Assembly: GCA_946545765.1 (NCBI GenBank)
Contig: CAMNNS010000035.1
Coordinates: forward strand, 1 to 12,359
Length of the DNA: 12,359 bases
Direction: 5' to 3'
Source of the DNA: an uncultured Bacteroidales bacterium
GTDB lineage: Bacteria; Bacteroidota; Bacteroidia; Bacteroidales; UBA932
Shown piece by piece: positions 1 through 6,615 of this stretch. The translations under genes were made by a program, and so were the position numbers. The notes under the pieces are model-generated. The model saw only the letters and a program-made list of their open reading frames with translations, was not told the DNA's origin and did no database searches. Within the stretch, counting starts at the first letter, position 1. Each line of letters opens with the position of its first letter.

Positions 1-547
1 GCTTTTATTGGGGAGCGAGATAGTTTCTGCTGTAAGAGACCTTAAAGGTGGTGATGAGGTAGAGGCTAAGGCTCAGAAGATTGCAGATAAATTAGAGGTT
101 CTTCCCGATATGTCATTTTCTCAAAAAAATGATATTTTCTCTAAACAAAACGGAATAAACTATTGGCAGGCACTTGTTGTAGGGGTAGCTCAATGTGTAG
201 CAGTATTGCCCGGGCTATCAAGGTCTGGTTCTACGATTGCTACAGGGTTGCTTGTTAAGGTAAAGAAGAGTGCAATTGCCCAATTCTCTTTCTTGATGGT
301 GATAATTCCTATTTTAGGAGAGGCTTTCTTGCAGATTGTAAAAGCAATAAAATCTCCTGTAGATGAAGTTGTTAGTACTTCTATAGGTGTGGTTCCATTG
401 TTGTGTGGTTTTCTTGCGGCGTTTATTTCTGGGCTTTTTGCTTGTAAGTGGATTGTTCAGATTCTAAAGAAGTTTAATTTATACGCTTTTGCTGTATATT
501 GCTTTGTTATTGGAGTTCTTTGTATTGTGTTGCCTTACATTATTTAA
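1..547 (+). CDS. uppP: Undecaprenyl-diphosphatase UppP (BacA family), 5' truncated by window edge
   Basis: UppP dephosphorylates undecaprenyl pyrophosphate to the monophosphate, recycling the lipid carrier for peptidoglycan, O-antigen and other glycans at the inner membrane. The reading frame is open from base 2, so this is the C-terminal two thirds of the protein; the family is about 265-275 residues and the N-terminal glutamate-rich motif lies outside the window. The signature PGLSRSGSTIATGLL is intact (bases 206-250) and carries the PGxSRSxxT active-site loop. At least three hydrophobic segments follow it, ending in VIGVLCIVLPYII. The TTG at base 8 is not a believable start because the frame continues upstream and family homology demands more N-terminus. 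The lpxH-type gene begins two bases after the stop, so the two are very probably cotranscribed and translationally coupled. Identity is secure; only its 5' end is missing. Confidence 0.93.
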   Translation, partial: LLLGSEIVSAVRDLKGGDEVEAKAQKIADKLEVLPDMSFSQKNDIFSKQNGINYWQALVVGVAQCVAVLPGLSRSGSTIATGLLVKVKKSAIAQFSFLMVIIPILGEAFLQIVKAIKSPVDEVVSTSIGVVPLLCGFLAAFISGLFACKWIVQILKKFNLYAFAVYCFVIGVLCIVLPYII

Positions 548-549
548 TT

Positions 550-1311
550 ATGTCGGATAGGTTGTGTTATTTTGTTGCAGATGTTCATTTAGGGTTAGAT
601 TATAATAGCCCTATCGAGAGAGAGAAAAAATTTGTCTCTTTCTTAAATTCTCTCCCTAATAATACAACAGACCTCTTCCTTTTGGGCGACATATTTGATT
701 TTTGGTATGAGTATAAAGATGTGATTCCTAATAAGTTTACAAGAACATTAGGGGCATTGGCGTCTGTTGCAGATAGAGGTATAAAAATACATTTCTTTAA
801 TGGCAATCACGATGTGTGGACATATAGATACTTCCAAAAAGAGATAGGCGTTATTATGCACAAACAACCTTCTGTAATTAAAATAAATGATAGTTATTTT
901 TGCTTAGGGCATGGAGATGGGCTTTGGGATAAGAGTGTAGGTTATTCTATCTTAAAATCTATTTTTAATTGCAGATTTTTACAGAAACTTTTTAGTGCTC
1001 TTCACCCAAGATTTGCATTCTTATTAGGGGATAAATGGAGTAAACATAATAGATTAGTTCATACTTTGACAAAAGAGCAGTATGAAAAATTAAAAGGGGA
1101 GCAGATGAAAAAGAGTGTTGGCTGGGCAGCGGATTTCCAATCAAAAAATAAAGATACCCAAATTGATTATTTTATTTTTGGACACACTCATACTCCGTTA
1201 GAGGCAATCAATGCCAATGGTTCAAAGATGTTTATTTTAGGAGATTGGATTTATCATCCCGATTATATTCTTTTTAAAGAAGGGGAGCTTTATCGTGTAA
1301 ACATTGAATAG
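550..1311 (+). CDS. lpxH: UDP-2,3-diacylglucosamine diphosphatase, LpxH-type metallophosphoesterase
   Basis: LpxH cleaves UDP-2,3-diacylglucosamine to lipid X and UMP, the fourth step of lipid A synthesis, at the cytoplasmic face of the inner membrane. The 253-residue product has the calcineurin-like metal motifs in order: DVHLG (D11, H13), GDIFDFW (D47), NGNHDVW (N86, H87), GHGDG (H121) and FGHTHTP (H212, H214). Length fits the family (about 240). I chose ATG 550 because DVHLG then sits about ten residues in, as in LpxH; the same frame extends upstream to ATG 499, but that would overlap uppP and add residues unlike the family. No Shine-Dalgarno is visible; the start lies two bases after the uppP stop. 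The last 22 bases overlap the convergent DUF4294 gene. Closely related phosphoesterases of other function exist, so the substrate is inferred from the motif set and the envelope context. Confidence 0.88.
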   Translation: MSDRLCYFVADVHLGLDYNSPIEREKKFVSFLNSLPNNTTDLFLLGDIFDFWYEYKDVIPNKFTRTLGALASVADRGIKIHFFNGNHDVWTYRYFQKEIGVIMHKQPSVIKINDSYFCLGHGDGLWDKSVGYSILKSIFNCRFLQKLFSALHPRFAFLLGDKWSKHNRLVHTLTKEQYEKLKGEQMKKSVGWAADFQSKNKDTQIDYFIFGHTHTPLEAINANGSKMFILGDWIYHPDYILFKEGELYRVNIE

Positions 1312-1961
1312 TACAATTTGTCGAAGTATCCATTATTATAGAGTTCTACCAAATCTTCTACCACCCTGTCTTCTCCATATTTATCGTAAGGTTTTTTAAG
1401 GTCATTCCCAAAAATTTTTGCTACAGTTTGCCAAAAACCCGCTGATACTTTTCCCCGATACTCTCGTATAATATAAAAGGATGTCCGTCCTAACTCCCTA
1501 TCTATTAGCTTTAATAATAATTTGCCCTGGGAGATTGTTAAATTTCTTAATGGTTTTTCAAATTGTCTGAAAAGCTTCTTTTGATAATCTTTAATAAATT
1601 TTTCTTTCTGTTTTTCTGTGAAATTACTATTGGCCAAAGTACTATCTGCTTCGTACAAAATTCTTCTTGCTTGTAGTGCATAAGGATAGGCTTTTTTAAA
1701 GTTGTAAACTAATCTTCTATATTGCCTCCATGCTTTTTTGTTTTTACTCCCTGTTGAGTTAGAGAATTTAAATATCGGTTTTATATTATCTATTAAGATT
1801 GTATCGCCGTTTTTTACTATATATTGAAGAAGGTGCAGATTGAGGTTGCCCCGATTAATACTATCTGTTTGAGAAAACGAGAAACTACTACTAATTACCA
1901 GAATATAACTTGTGATAATAGTATTATAAACGAGTTTTATTATTTTCTCTTTTAGTGCCAT
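1290..1961 (-). CDS. Secreted DUF4294 domain protein
   Basis: This 223-residue protein has an N-terminal signal peptide: basic start MALKEKIIK, a hydrophobic stretch to about residue 28, and a likely cut near SFSFSQ. It is therefore probably periplasmic. The rest resembles DUF4294, a family largely confined to Bacteroidota and of unknown function; recognisable conserved stretches are YRRLVYNFKKAYPYA (about residues 82-96), LTISQGKLLLKLIDREL (about 142-158) and the aromatic GFWQTVAKIFGNDLKKPYD region (about 173-191). The body is rich in Lys, Arg and aromatic residues and looks mostly helical. No catalytic motif is visible and I assign no function. The gene is convergent with lpxH, overlapping its end by 22 bases, and is divergent from the dinD-like gene across a 104-base spacer. 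No clear TAnnTTTG box was found upstream, only an imperfect candidate around 1979-1989 on the minus strand. Confidence 0.85.
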   Translation of the reverse strand: MALKEKIIKLVYNTIITSYILVISSSFSFSQTDSINRGNLNLHLLQYIVKNGDTILIDNIKPIFKFSNSTGSKNKKAWRQYRRLVYNFKKAYPYALQARRILYEADSTLANSNFTEKQKEKFIKDYQKKLFRQFEKPLRNLTISQGKLLLKLIDRELGRTSFYIIREYRGKVSAGFWQTVAKIFGNDLKKPYDKYGEDRVVEDLVELYNNGYFDKLYYSMFTR

Positions 1962-2035
1962 TAAGATAAATCCAAGTGCAAATTTTATGCAAAAAAATTA
2001 TATTTAAAAACTTTACTTAATAAATTAAAAATGTA

Positions 2036-2043
2036 TATATTTA
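2036..2043 (+). promoter_or_regulatory. Possible -7 box of the dinD-like gene
   Basis: TATATTTA matches the Bacteroidota -7 consensus TAnnTTTG at seven of eight positions and lies 22 bases before the dinD-like ATG. No convincing TTTG or TTG -33 element is seen 17-21 bases upstream, so this is a weak call. The overlapping TGTATATATTTAAT (2032-2045) looks superficially like half of a LexA box but has no proper second half. Confidence 0.3.
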
Positions 2044-2065
2044 ATCCGACAAAAGCGATTTTATT

Positions 2066-2659
2066 ATGAATGAATTATCTAAAGAGACAGCATCTCTATT
2101 TGAAAGATTGAAACACATTAAAGAAGAAGGAACAGAGTATTGGTCTGCGAGAGAGCTATATCCATTCTTGGGCTATACTCAATGGCGTAATTTTGTGGCT
2201 ATTATTGATAAAGCTAAAGAAGCATGTAAAAATGCAACTAATGATGTTTCATCCCATTTTGCTAACGTCAGCAAAATCGTTAAGGCGGGGGTTACTGAAA
2301 AACAAATAGAGGATATTTTATTAACTCGTTATGCCTGTTATCTTGTCGCGCAGAATGGCGATTCAAGGAAGAATTTAAAAAAAAGCCAAGATATTCTCGA
2401 CCATATGGGGAGTACAGAGCTTGCCGCTAATCTATTTCGTTCTACTCAAGCCGAAGAAAAAATAAGAAAGGAAAAAATAAAAGGGAAGAATAATGCTAAT
2501 AACGCACATTTCCAAGTTGGAAGAGAAGTTAGAGAAGCTATTAGGAGAATTGGAGGTACGATGCCGGAAGAGTTGCCCTCTGTGGAAAGCATAAAGAAAG
2601 TTGAATCAAAAAGAAAAAAACTTCTTAAAGAATCCAATAAGAAACTTAAAGAGAAATAA
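2066..2659 (+). CDS. dinD: DinD-like DNA-damage-inducible protein with apparent internal deletion
   Basis: E. coli DinD (about 274 residues) is an SOS-induced protein reported to inhibit RecA filament activity. This 197-residue product matches both ends of it: FERLKHI...EYWSARELYPFLGYTQWRNF (residues 12-43), AKEAC, LTRYACYLVAQNGD (86-99), then LDHMGSTELAANLFRSTQ (111-128), HFQVGREVR (148-156) and GGTMPEELP (163-171). The usual middle block of about 80-90 residues, beginning near VIAAGQTYFA and ending just before the KGLKK segment, is absent: QNGDSRK runs straight into NLKKSQDILDHM at residues 101-103. The frame is kept and there is no internal stop, so a protein may still be made, but the N-terminal Bro-N-like fold would lose its second half. 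The C-terminal 25 residues are very Lys-rich. The gene stands alone, with a strong terminator after it. Identity of the family is secure; function of this form is doubtful. Confidence 0.85.
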   Translation: MNELSKETASLFERLKHIKEEGTEYWSARELYPFLGYTQWRNFVAIIDKAKEACKNATNDVSSHFANVSKIVKAGVTEKQIEDILLTRYACYLVAQNGDSRKNLKKSQDILDHMGSTELAANLFRSTQAEEKIRKEKIKGKNNANNAHFQVGREVREAIRRIGGTMPEELPSVESIKKVESKRKKLLKESNKKLKEK

Positions 2660-2690
2660 TCATTTTTAGAACCGCTTTTGTGAATGATGG

Positions 2691-2724
2691 AAAAAGCAGT
2701 AGTCAATACGATTACTGCTTTTTT
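2691..2724 (+). terminator. Intrinsic terminator after the dinD-like gene
   Basis: The left arm 2691-2704 (AAAAAGCAGTAGTC) pairs with 2710-2723 over 14 bp with one G-T wobble, leaving a five-base loop (AATAC), and the right arm runs into six T's. This is a standard rho-independent terminator on the plus strand about 30 bases after the stop. The A-run on the left arm means it could also work from the minus strand. It separates the dinD-like gene from the symporter promoter. The rest of the 114-base spacer holds only that promoter. Confidence 0.85.
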
Positions 2725-2758
2725 ATTTGCAGAAAGTAAAATAATTATATAATTAATA

Positions 2759-2766
2759 TATATTTG
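2759..2766 (+). promoter_or_regulatory. -7 promoter box (TATATTTG) of the symporter gene
   Basis: TATATTTG is a perfect match to the Bacteroidota sigma-factor consensus TAnnTTTG. It ends only seven bases (TACCACT) before the ATG at 2774, so transcription should begin within a few bases of the start codon. No good TTG -33 element is found at the usual 17-21 base spacing; the nearest TTTG (2726-2729) is 29 bases away. Confidence 0.6.
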
Positions 2767-2773
2767 TACCACT

Positions 2774-4150
2774 ATGAACAGTCTTTTTGTGTTAGATAAA
2801 TTTACCCCTTGGGTTTTTTTAACAGATTTTGGCTTAATATTTACCTTGATTTTGATTGGTAAATTTATTAGGGTGCATGTTAAATTTTTTCAACAACTTT
2901 TTATCCCCCCTAGTCTGATTGCTGGTATTTTAGGATTAACTTTTGGTCCTCATGGGTTGGGGTGGCTTCCATTTTCTTCTAATCTAAGTTCTTATGCGGC
3001 AGTACTTATCGCATTGGTTTTTTCTACACTCCCTTTTACTTCTGAAAAGAGTTCGTTTAAAAAGATTGCAAAACGGGTAGGACCAATGTGGATTTATGCA
3101 CAGGTTGGTATGTTGTTGCAATGGGGTATTATGGGTTTACTCGGGATATATTTATTTAGATTGGTTTGGCCAAATTTAAATTCCGCTTTTGGGATAATGT
3201 TACCTACCGGTTTTTATGGTGGGCATGGGACAGCAGCGGCTATCGGAGAGGCTTTTGATAGATTAAAGTGGGAAGAGGCAATGACTTTGGGAATGACAGT
3301 TGCCACTGTAGGTGTTATTGTTGCAATAGTTGGAGGGTTATTTATTATTAAATGGGCAACGAAAAAAGGTTATACTAAATATATTACAGATTTTAAAGAA
3401 TTGCCTTCTGAGTTAAGGACAGGACTTTTACCCGAGAACAAAAGAGATATTATAGGGATGAGTACTACTTCTTCTATCTCTTTGGAGAGTATTACTTTAC
3501 ATTTTGCAATAGTCTTTTTTGTAGCATTTATCGGTTATGTTTTAAGTCTTTCTGTAAAAGAGTTGTTCACTACTTTTTCTCCCCCGTACAATGGGATAGA
3601 ACTCCCTGTTTTTTCTTGTGCTTTTGTTGTTGGTATCACAGTTAAAAAAATATTTGATAAGACAAAAGTTTCTAATTATGTGTGCAATAAAACAATACAA
3701 AGAGAGGGAAGTTTTTTTACCGATCTGCTCGTAACTTGTGGAATTGCATCTATAAAGTTAGAAGTTGTTGCAGAGTATTGGTTGCCACTTTTATTTTTAA
3801 TTCTGATAGGGATTGTGGTTGTTTTCATTATTTCATTCTACCTTGGTAGGCGGTTGGCTCCAAACAATTGGTTTGAACGCTCTATTTTTGCGTGGGGTTG
3901 GTGGACCGGAACTATTGCTATGGGTATAGCGTTAGAGAGGGTAGTAGATCCTGAATCAAAAAGTAAAGCTATGGACGATTATGCTATGGCATACCTACCG
4001 ATTGCCCCTGTGGAGATTCTTTTAATAACTTTTGTGCCAATCTCTTTTATAGCTGGTTGGAGTAGTATCCTGATGTGGTGTTGCATAGCCTTGAGTATAG
4101 TTTTACTAATAATTGCAAGGTTGGCAAAATGGTATAAAAAGGGGGGATAA
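2774..4150 (+). CDS. Sodium:glutamate symporter family (GltS/ESS) transporter
   Basis: GltS-type carriers import glutamate or related carboxylates with sodium across the inner membrane. The 458-residue product is very hydrophobic with about ten or more membrane segments and an internal two-fold layout. The first reentrant loop has the hallmark GGHGT (residues 149-153, followed by AAAIGEAF); the second has WWTGTIAMGIALERVVDPES (376-395). ELPVFSCAFVVGI (276-288) matches the conserved segment of the second half. E. coli GltS is 401 residues; the extra length lies in the central cytoplasmic linker (about 195-235) and the C-terminal tail. The second loop differs from E. coli GltS, so this belongs to a sister branch and the substrate should be left open. 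Start ATG 2774 follows a perfect -7 box by seven bases, with no Shine-Dalgarno. The stop is seven bases from the end of the convergent permease gene. Confidence 0.88.
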   Translation: MNSLFVLDKFTPWVFLTDFGLIFTLILIGKFIRVHVKFFQQLFIPPSLIAGILGLTFGPHGLGWLPFSSNLSSYAAVLIALVFSTLPFTSEKSSFKKIAKRVGPMWIYAQVGMLLQWGIMGLLGIYLFRLVWPNLNSAFGIMLPTGFYGGHGTAAAIGEAFDRLKWEEAMTLGMTVATVGVIVAIVGGLFIIKWATKKGYTKYITDFKELPSELRTGLLPENKRDIIGMSTTSSISLESITLHFAIVFFVAFIGYVLSLSVKELFTTFSPPYNGIELPVFSCAFVVGITVKKIFDKTKVSNYVCNKTIQREGSFFTDLLVTCGIASIKLEVVAEYWLPLLFLILIGIVVVFIISFYLGRRLAPNNWFERSIFAWGWWTGTIAMGIALERVVDPESKSKAMDDYAMAYLPIAPVEILLITFVPISFIAGWSSILMWCCIALSIVLLIIARLAKWYKKGG

Positions 4151-4157
4151 TGAGATT

Positions 4158-5288
4158 TTATTTAGGGGCAATTCTATATAGATAAATTGCCACAAAAGCA
4201 AATATTATATTAGGGAGCCAAAGTGCTATAAAAGGTGGTAATGTTCCTGTAAAGACGAACATCTGAGAGAATCTCAAAAATAGGATATATGAGAAACTCA
4301 AGGCAATACCTATACCTATGTTCAACCCAATTCCTCCTCTCCTTTTTTTAGACGATAGAGAAACACCAATTAGGGTGAGAATAAAAGCAGAAAAAGGTAA
4401 AGCCCATCTTGTATTGCGTTCAATTTTAGAGTATTGCACCATCTTATCTCCTCTCTTCATCTGTTCTTTGATAAGGGTGTTTAGCTGACCATAAGGTAGA
4501 GCTTGTACTGTATTTGTTTTTCTGTAAAAGTCTTCTATCGTGATAGTTATAGAAGTATCTAAAGAAGCCCCTGTAATAACCTTTTCTACCCCTCCATCGT
4601 CTGTTCTATGAATATATCTTTTTAGATTCCAACATTTTTTAGTAGTGTCCCACTGAGCCTCTTTAGCACTAATTTTTGAGATAAGTTTTTGATTCTCAAT
4701 AGTCTCTATGCTAAAATCGTATGCAGTATTATTAAATGTGCTAAAATGATTTACATACAAAAAAGTACCACTATCTATTTGATAGTGAAAATTTCTATTT
4801 AGTTGCTCAAAAGGTTTTTTAACATATTTAGATTCAAATGCAAGTCTTCCTCTATTACATGGAGGAATAACATATAAGTTTAGTATTAAAGTAAATACAA
4901 AAATGATAAATGATGTTACAAAATATGGCCAAAGCATTCTTTTGAAACTTATCCCCCCGGCAAGAATTGCAATTATCTCTGAGTTACCCGCAAGTTTAGA
5001 GGTAAAAAAGATAACTGTAATAAACACAAACATAGGGCTGAACATATTTATAAAATATGGGATAAAGTTTGCGTAATATTTAAAAATAATCTCAGAAAGA
5101 GGGGCTTTCTTATCTACAAAATCATCTATTTTTTCGCTTATATCAAAAATTATAACAATACCAATGATGAGCAAGATAGCAACGAGATAAGTACCTATAA
5201 ATTTTCTTATTATATACTTGTCTATTGTTGTTATTTGTGGCTTAAAATCGTTTATCCACTTCTTTATTTTTTCTACATCAAAAGTCAT
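4158..5288 (-). CDS. LptF/LptG family (YjgP/YjgQ) LPS export permease
   Basis: LptF and LptG form the membrane part of the LptB2FG ABC transporter that extracts LPS from the inner membrane and feeds it to the LptC-A-D bridge. The 376-residue product has the family layout: first helix YIIRKFIGTYLVAILLIIGIVIIFD (about 25-49), two further N-terminal helices with the conserved coupling segment GNSEIIAILAGGISFKRMLWP (101-121), a periplasmic beta-rich domain (about 145-290), and three C-terminal helices. Length matches standard LptF/G. ATG 5288 was chosen because it leaves 22 bases after the tgt stop; the same frame extends to ATG 5369, but that would overlap tgt and add a Lys-rich stretch unlike the family. 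The 22-base gap suggests cotranscription with tgt, a pairing I recall as common in Bacteroidota. Whether it is F or G cannot be settled here. Confidence 0.9.
   Translation of the reverse strand: MTFDVEKIKKWINDFKPQITTIDKYIIRKFIGTYLVAILLIIGIVIIFDISEKIDDFVDKKAPLSEIIFKYYANFIPYFINMFSPMFVFITVIFFTSKLAGNSEIIAILAGGISFKRMLWPYFVTSFIIFVFTLILNLYVIPPCNRGRLAFESKYVKKPFEQLNRNFHYQIDSGTFLYVNHFSTFNNTAYDFSIETIENQKLISKISAKEAQWDTTKKCWNLKRYIHRTDDGGVEKVITGASLDTSITITIEDFYRKTNTVQALPYGQLNTLIKEQMKRGDKMVQYSKIERNTRWALPFSAFILTLIGVSLSSKKRRGGIGLNIGIGIALSFSYILFLRFSQMFVFTGTLPPFIALWLPNIIFAFVAIYLYRIAPK
4167..4191. repeat. Small inverted repeat at a convergent gene junction
   Basis: GGCAATT (4167-4173) and AATTGCC (4185-4191) are perfect seven-base arms around an 11-base loop, located in the last codons of the permease gene and 16 bases after the symporter stop. 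No T-tract follows on either strand, so a terminator role is only a possibility. Confidence 0.35.
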
Positions 5289-5296
5289 TATATTTC

Positions 5297-5308
5297 TTAT
5301 CGCGATAA
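5297..5308. repeat. 12-bp palindrome TTATCGCGATAA between tgt and the permease gene
   Basis: A perfect palindrome fills over half of the 22-base gap between the tgt stop and the permease ATG. Its core TATCGCGAT recurs at 7310, 9976 and 11895 (see findings). It could be an iterated genomic word or a local hairpin; no function is shown. Confidence 0.5.
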
Positions 5309-5310
5309 AA

Positions 5311-6444
5311 TTATTGAATTTTTCTTGAAACTTTTTTAACAACCTCTTCTTTCCATTGATAAAAATCACCTTGTAAAATATGTTCTCTTGCTTTTGTAAC
5401 TAAATCTAAATAAAAGGCGAGGTTGTGGTAGCTTGCAATCTCTGCCCCCAACATCTCTCCCGCTATAAATAAGTGCCTTAAATAAGATTTTGAATATGTG
5501 CAATCTACAAAGGATGTGCCATTAGGGTCTAAAAGAGAAAAGTCATCTGCCCAACATTTGTTCTTGATATTTATCGTCCCCTCCCATGTAAACAACATTC
5601 CATTTCTACCATTTCTGGTTGGCATAACACAATCAAACATATCTACCCCTTTTGCAATACCTTCTAAAATGTTTGCGGGTGTCCCTACCCCCATCAAATA
5701 GTGGGGTTTATCTTGTGGAAGAAGTGGTGCAAGGGTATCTAACATTTCATACATTTTTTCTGTTGGTTCACCAACCGAAAGCCCTCCAATTGCTACACCG
5801 TCCATCTCTTTTTCTCCAATTATTTCTGCTGCAATCTTTCTAAGTTCGGGGTAAACGCACCCTTGTATAATAGGGAAGAAAAATTGTTTATAGCCATATA
5901 GAGGCTGTGTCTCCTTAAATCTTTTTATACATCTGTCTAACCATCTATGTGTTCTCTCCATAGATTTTTTGGCATAGTTGTAATCTGCTGTCCCGGGGGT
6001 ACATTCATCTAATGCCATAATAATATCTGCCCCAATTGCCCTCTGGACATCTACATTGTTTTCTGGTGTAAAAATATGTTTAGAACCATCTATATGAGAA
6101 CGAAAAGTACAACCTTCTTCTGTTATTTTTCTGTTTGTAGATAGAGAAAATACTTGGAATCCACCACTATCTGTAAGAATAGGTTTGTCCCAGTTTATAA
6201 AATTGTGTAATCCCTTTACTTTGTTTATTAACTGCGAACCGGGTCTTAGGTAGAGGTGATATGTGTTCCCTAAAATAATCTGCGCTTTAGTATCATTTTT
6301 TAAATCTCTGTGGAATACACCTTTAACAGAACCAATTGTACCTACAGGCATAAAAATTGGTGTATGAATATCCCCATGCTCTGTGTGCAAAACACCCGCC
6401 CTTGCAAAGCTCAAATTATCCCTTTTTTCTATATCAAAAACCAT
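5311..6444 (-). CDS. tgt: Queuine tRNA-ribosyltransferase (tRNA-guanine transglycosylase)
   Basis: Tgt exchanges guanine 34 in the anticodon of Asp, Asn, His and Tyr tRNAs for preQ1, on the path to queuosine. The 377-residue product is full length. Visible motifs: LTDSGGFQVFSL (90-101, D92 general acid), FRSHIDGSKHIFTPE (114-128), QGCVYPELR (194-202), GGLSVGEP (220-227), MGVGTP (251-256) and MFDCVMPTRNGRNG (269-282, D271 nucleophile). The C-terminal zinc site looks lost: aligned by YLRHL, the three E. coli cysteines correspond to G309, S311 and D314, with a lone C315, while the histidine (H340, SYHNLAFY) remains. Start: ATG 6444 gives MVFDIE, like the MTFELQ start I recall in Bacteroides. The frame reaches ATG 6483, but the -7 promoter box lies inside that extension, favouring 6444. 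No preQ1 riboswitch is possible on such a short leader. It is divergent from the BFN gene and leads into the permease gene. Confidence 0.95.
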   Translation of the reverse strand: MVFDIEKRDNLSFARAGVLHTEHGDIHTPIFMPVGTIGSVKGVFHRDLKNDTKAQIILGNTYHLYLRPGSQLINKVKGLHNFINWDKPILTDSGGFQVFSLSTNRKITEEGCTFRSHIDGSKHIFTPENNVDVQRAIGADIIMALDECTPGTADYNYAKKSMERTHRWLDRCIKRFKETQPLYGYKQFFFPIIQGCVYPELRKIAAEIIGEKEMDGVAIGGLSVGEPTEKMYEMLDTLAPLLPQDKPHYLMGVGTPANILEGIAKGVDMFDCVMPTRNGRNGMLFTWEGTINIKNKCWADDFSLLDPNGTSFVDCTYSKSYLRHLFIAGEMLGAEIASYHNLAFYLDLVTKAREHILQGDFYQWKEEVVKKVSRKIQ

Positions 6445-6449
6445 GGGGG

Positions 6450-6479
6450 CAAAAGTACTAAGAATTTGTAAAAGAACAA
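6450..6479 (-). promoter_or_regulatory. Promoter of tgt (TTG - 19 - TACTTTTG)
   Basis: On the minus strand, TACTTTTG (6450-6457) is a perfect TAnnTTTG -7 box with a TTG -33 element (6477-6479) exactly 19 bases upstream, the classical Bacteroides spacing. Only five C's separate the box from the tgt ATG at 6444, so the transcript should start at or next to the start codon. Confidence 0.65.
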
Positions 6480-6520
6480 GCAAGAGAGAGTATTTTGTTT
6501 TTCTTACTTTTTACAAACAA

Positions 6521-6538
6521 ATATCATAATCTTGATAT
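6521..6538. repeat. Inverted repeat ATATCA-6-TGATAT in the divergent intergenic region
   Basis: Two perfect six-base arms with a six-base spacer, 9 bases to the left of the 18-bp palindrome. Such a dyad could be a regulator site between tgt and the BFN gene, but the arms are short and A+T-rich, so chance is possible. Confidence 0.35.
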
Positions 6539-6547
6539 AGTCTAACC

Positions 6548-6565
6548 AACCTTAAATTTAAGGTT
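6548..6565. promoter_or_regulatory. 18-bp perfect palindrome, candidate operator
   Basis: AACCTTAAATTTAAGGTT is identical to its reverse complement over 18 bases. It lies in the 171-base region between the divergent tgt (start 6444) and BFN (start 6616) genes, 13 bases upstream of the BFN -33 element and about 70 bases upstream of the tgt promoter. With no loop and no T-tract it is not a terminator, so a dimeric regulator site is the simplest reading. The regulator is unknown. Confidence 0.5.
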
Positions 6566-6578
6566 TATATTACGAAGT

Positions 6579-6607
6579 TTTGACATAGAATAATATTACT
6601 ATATTTG
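6579..6607 (+). promoter_or_regulatory. Promoter of the BFN gene (TTTG - 17 - TATATTTG)
   Basis: TATATTTG (6600-6607) is a perfect -7 box, with TTTG (6579-6582) 17 bases upstream as the -33 element. The ATG at 6616 follows after eight bases (TAGAGGTA), again leaving almost no leader. Confidence 0.65.
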
Positions 6608-6615
6608 TAGAGGTA

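Noticed and set aside
499..549. Upstream start for the LpxH-type gene at ATG 499
   Set aside because: It overlaps uppP by 49 bases and adds residues unlike the family before DVHLG.
1270..1283. TTCTTTTTAAAGAA dyad near the lpxH 3' end as a terminator
   Set aside because: The loop would be two bases and the stem is all A/T except one pair per arm; it is inside the coding region with no T-tract after it.
2032..2051. LexA/SOS box upstream of the dinD-like gene
   Set aside because: TGTATATATTTAATCCGACA has TGT and ACA ends but 14 bases between them and no symmetry; it fits no SOS box I know.
2446..2772. 108-codon open frame on the minus strand across the dinD-like 3' end and terminator
   Set aside because: It runs through the terminator hairpin and is the antisense of Lys-rich coding sequence; no family resemblance.
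5289..5369. Upstream start for the shorter permease at ATG 5369
   Set aside because: It would overlap tgt by 59 bases and add a Lys/Phe-rich stretch not typical of LptF/G.
6445..6483. Upstream start for tgt at ATG 6483
   Set aside because: The promoter -7 box and spacer lie inside this extension, and family proteins begin near MVFDIE.
6445..6560. preQ1 riboswitch upstream of tgt
   Set aside because: The tgt promoter box lies five bases before the ATG, leaving no leader, and no aptamer-like hairpin is present.
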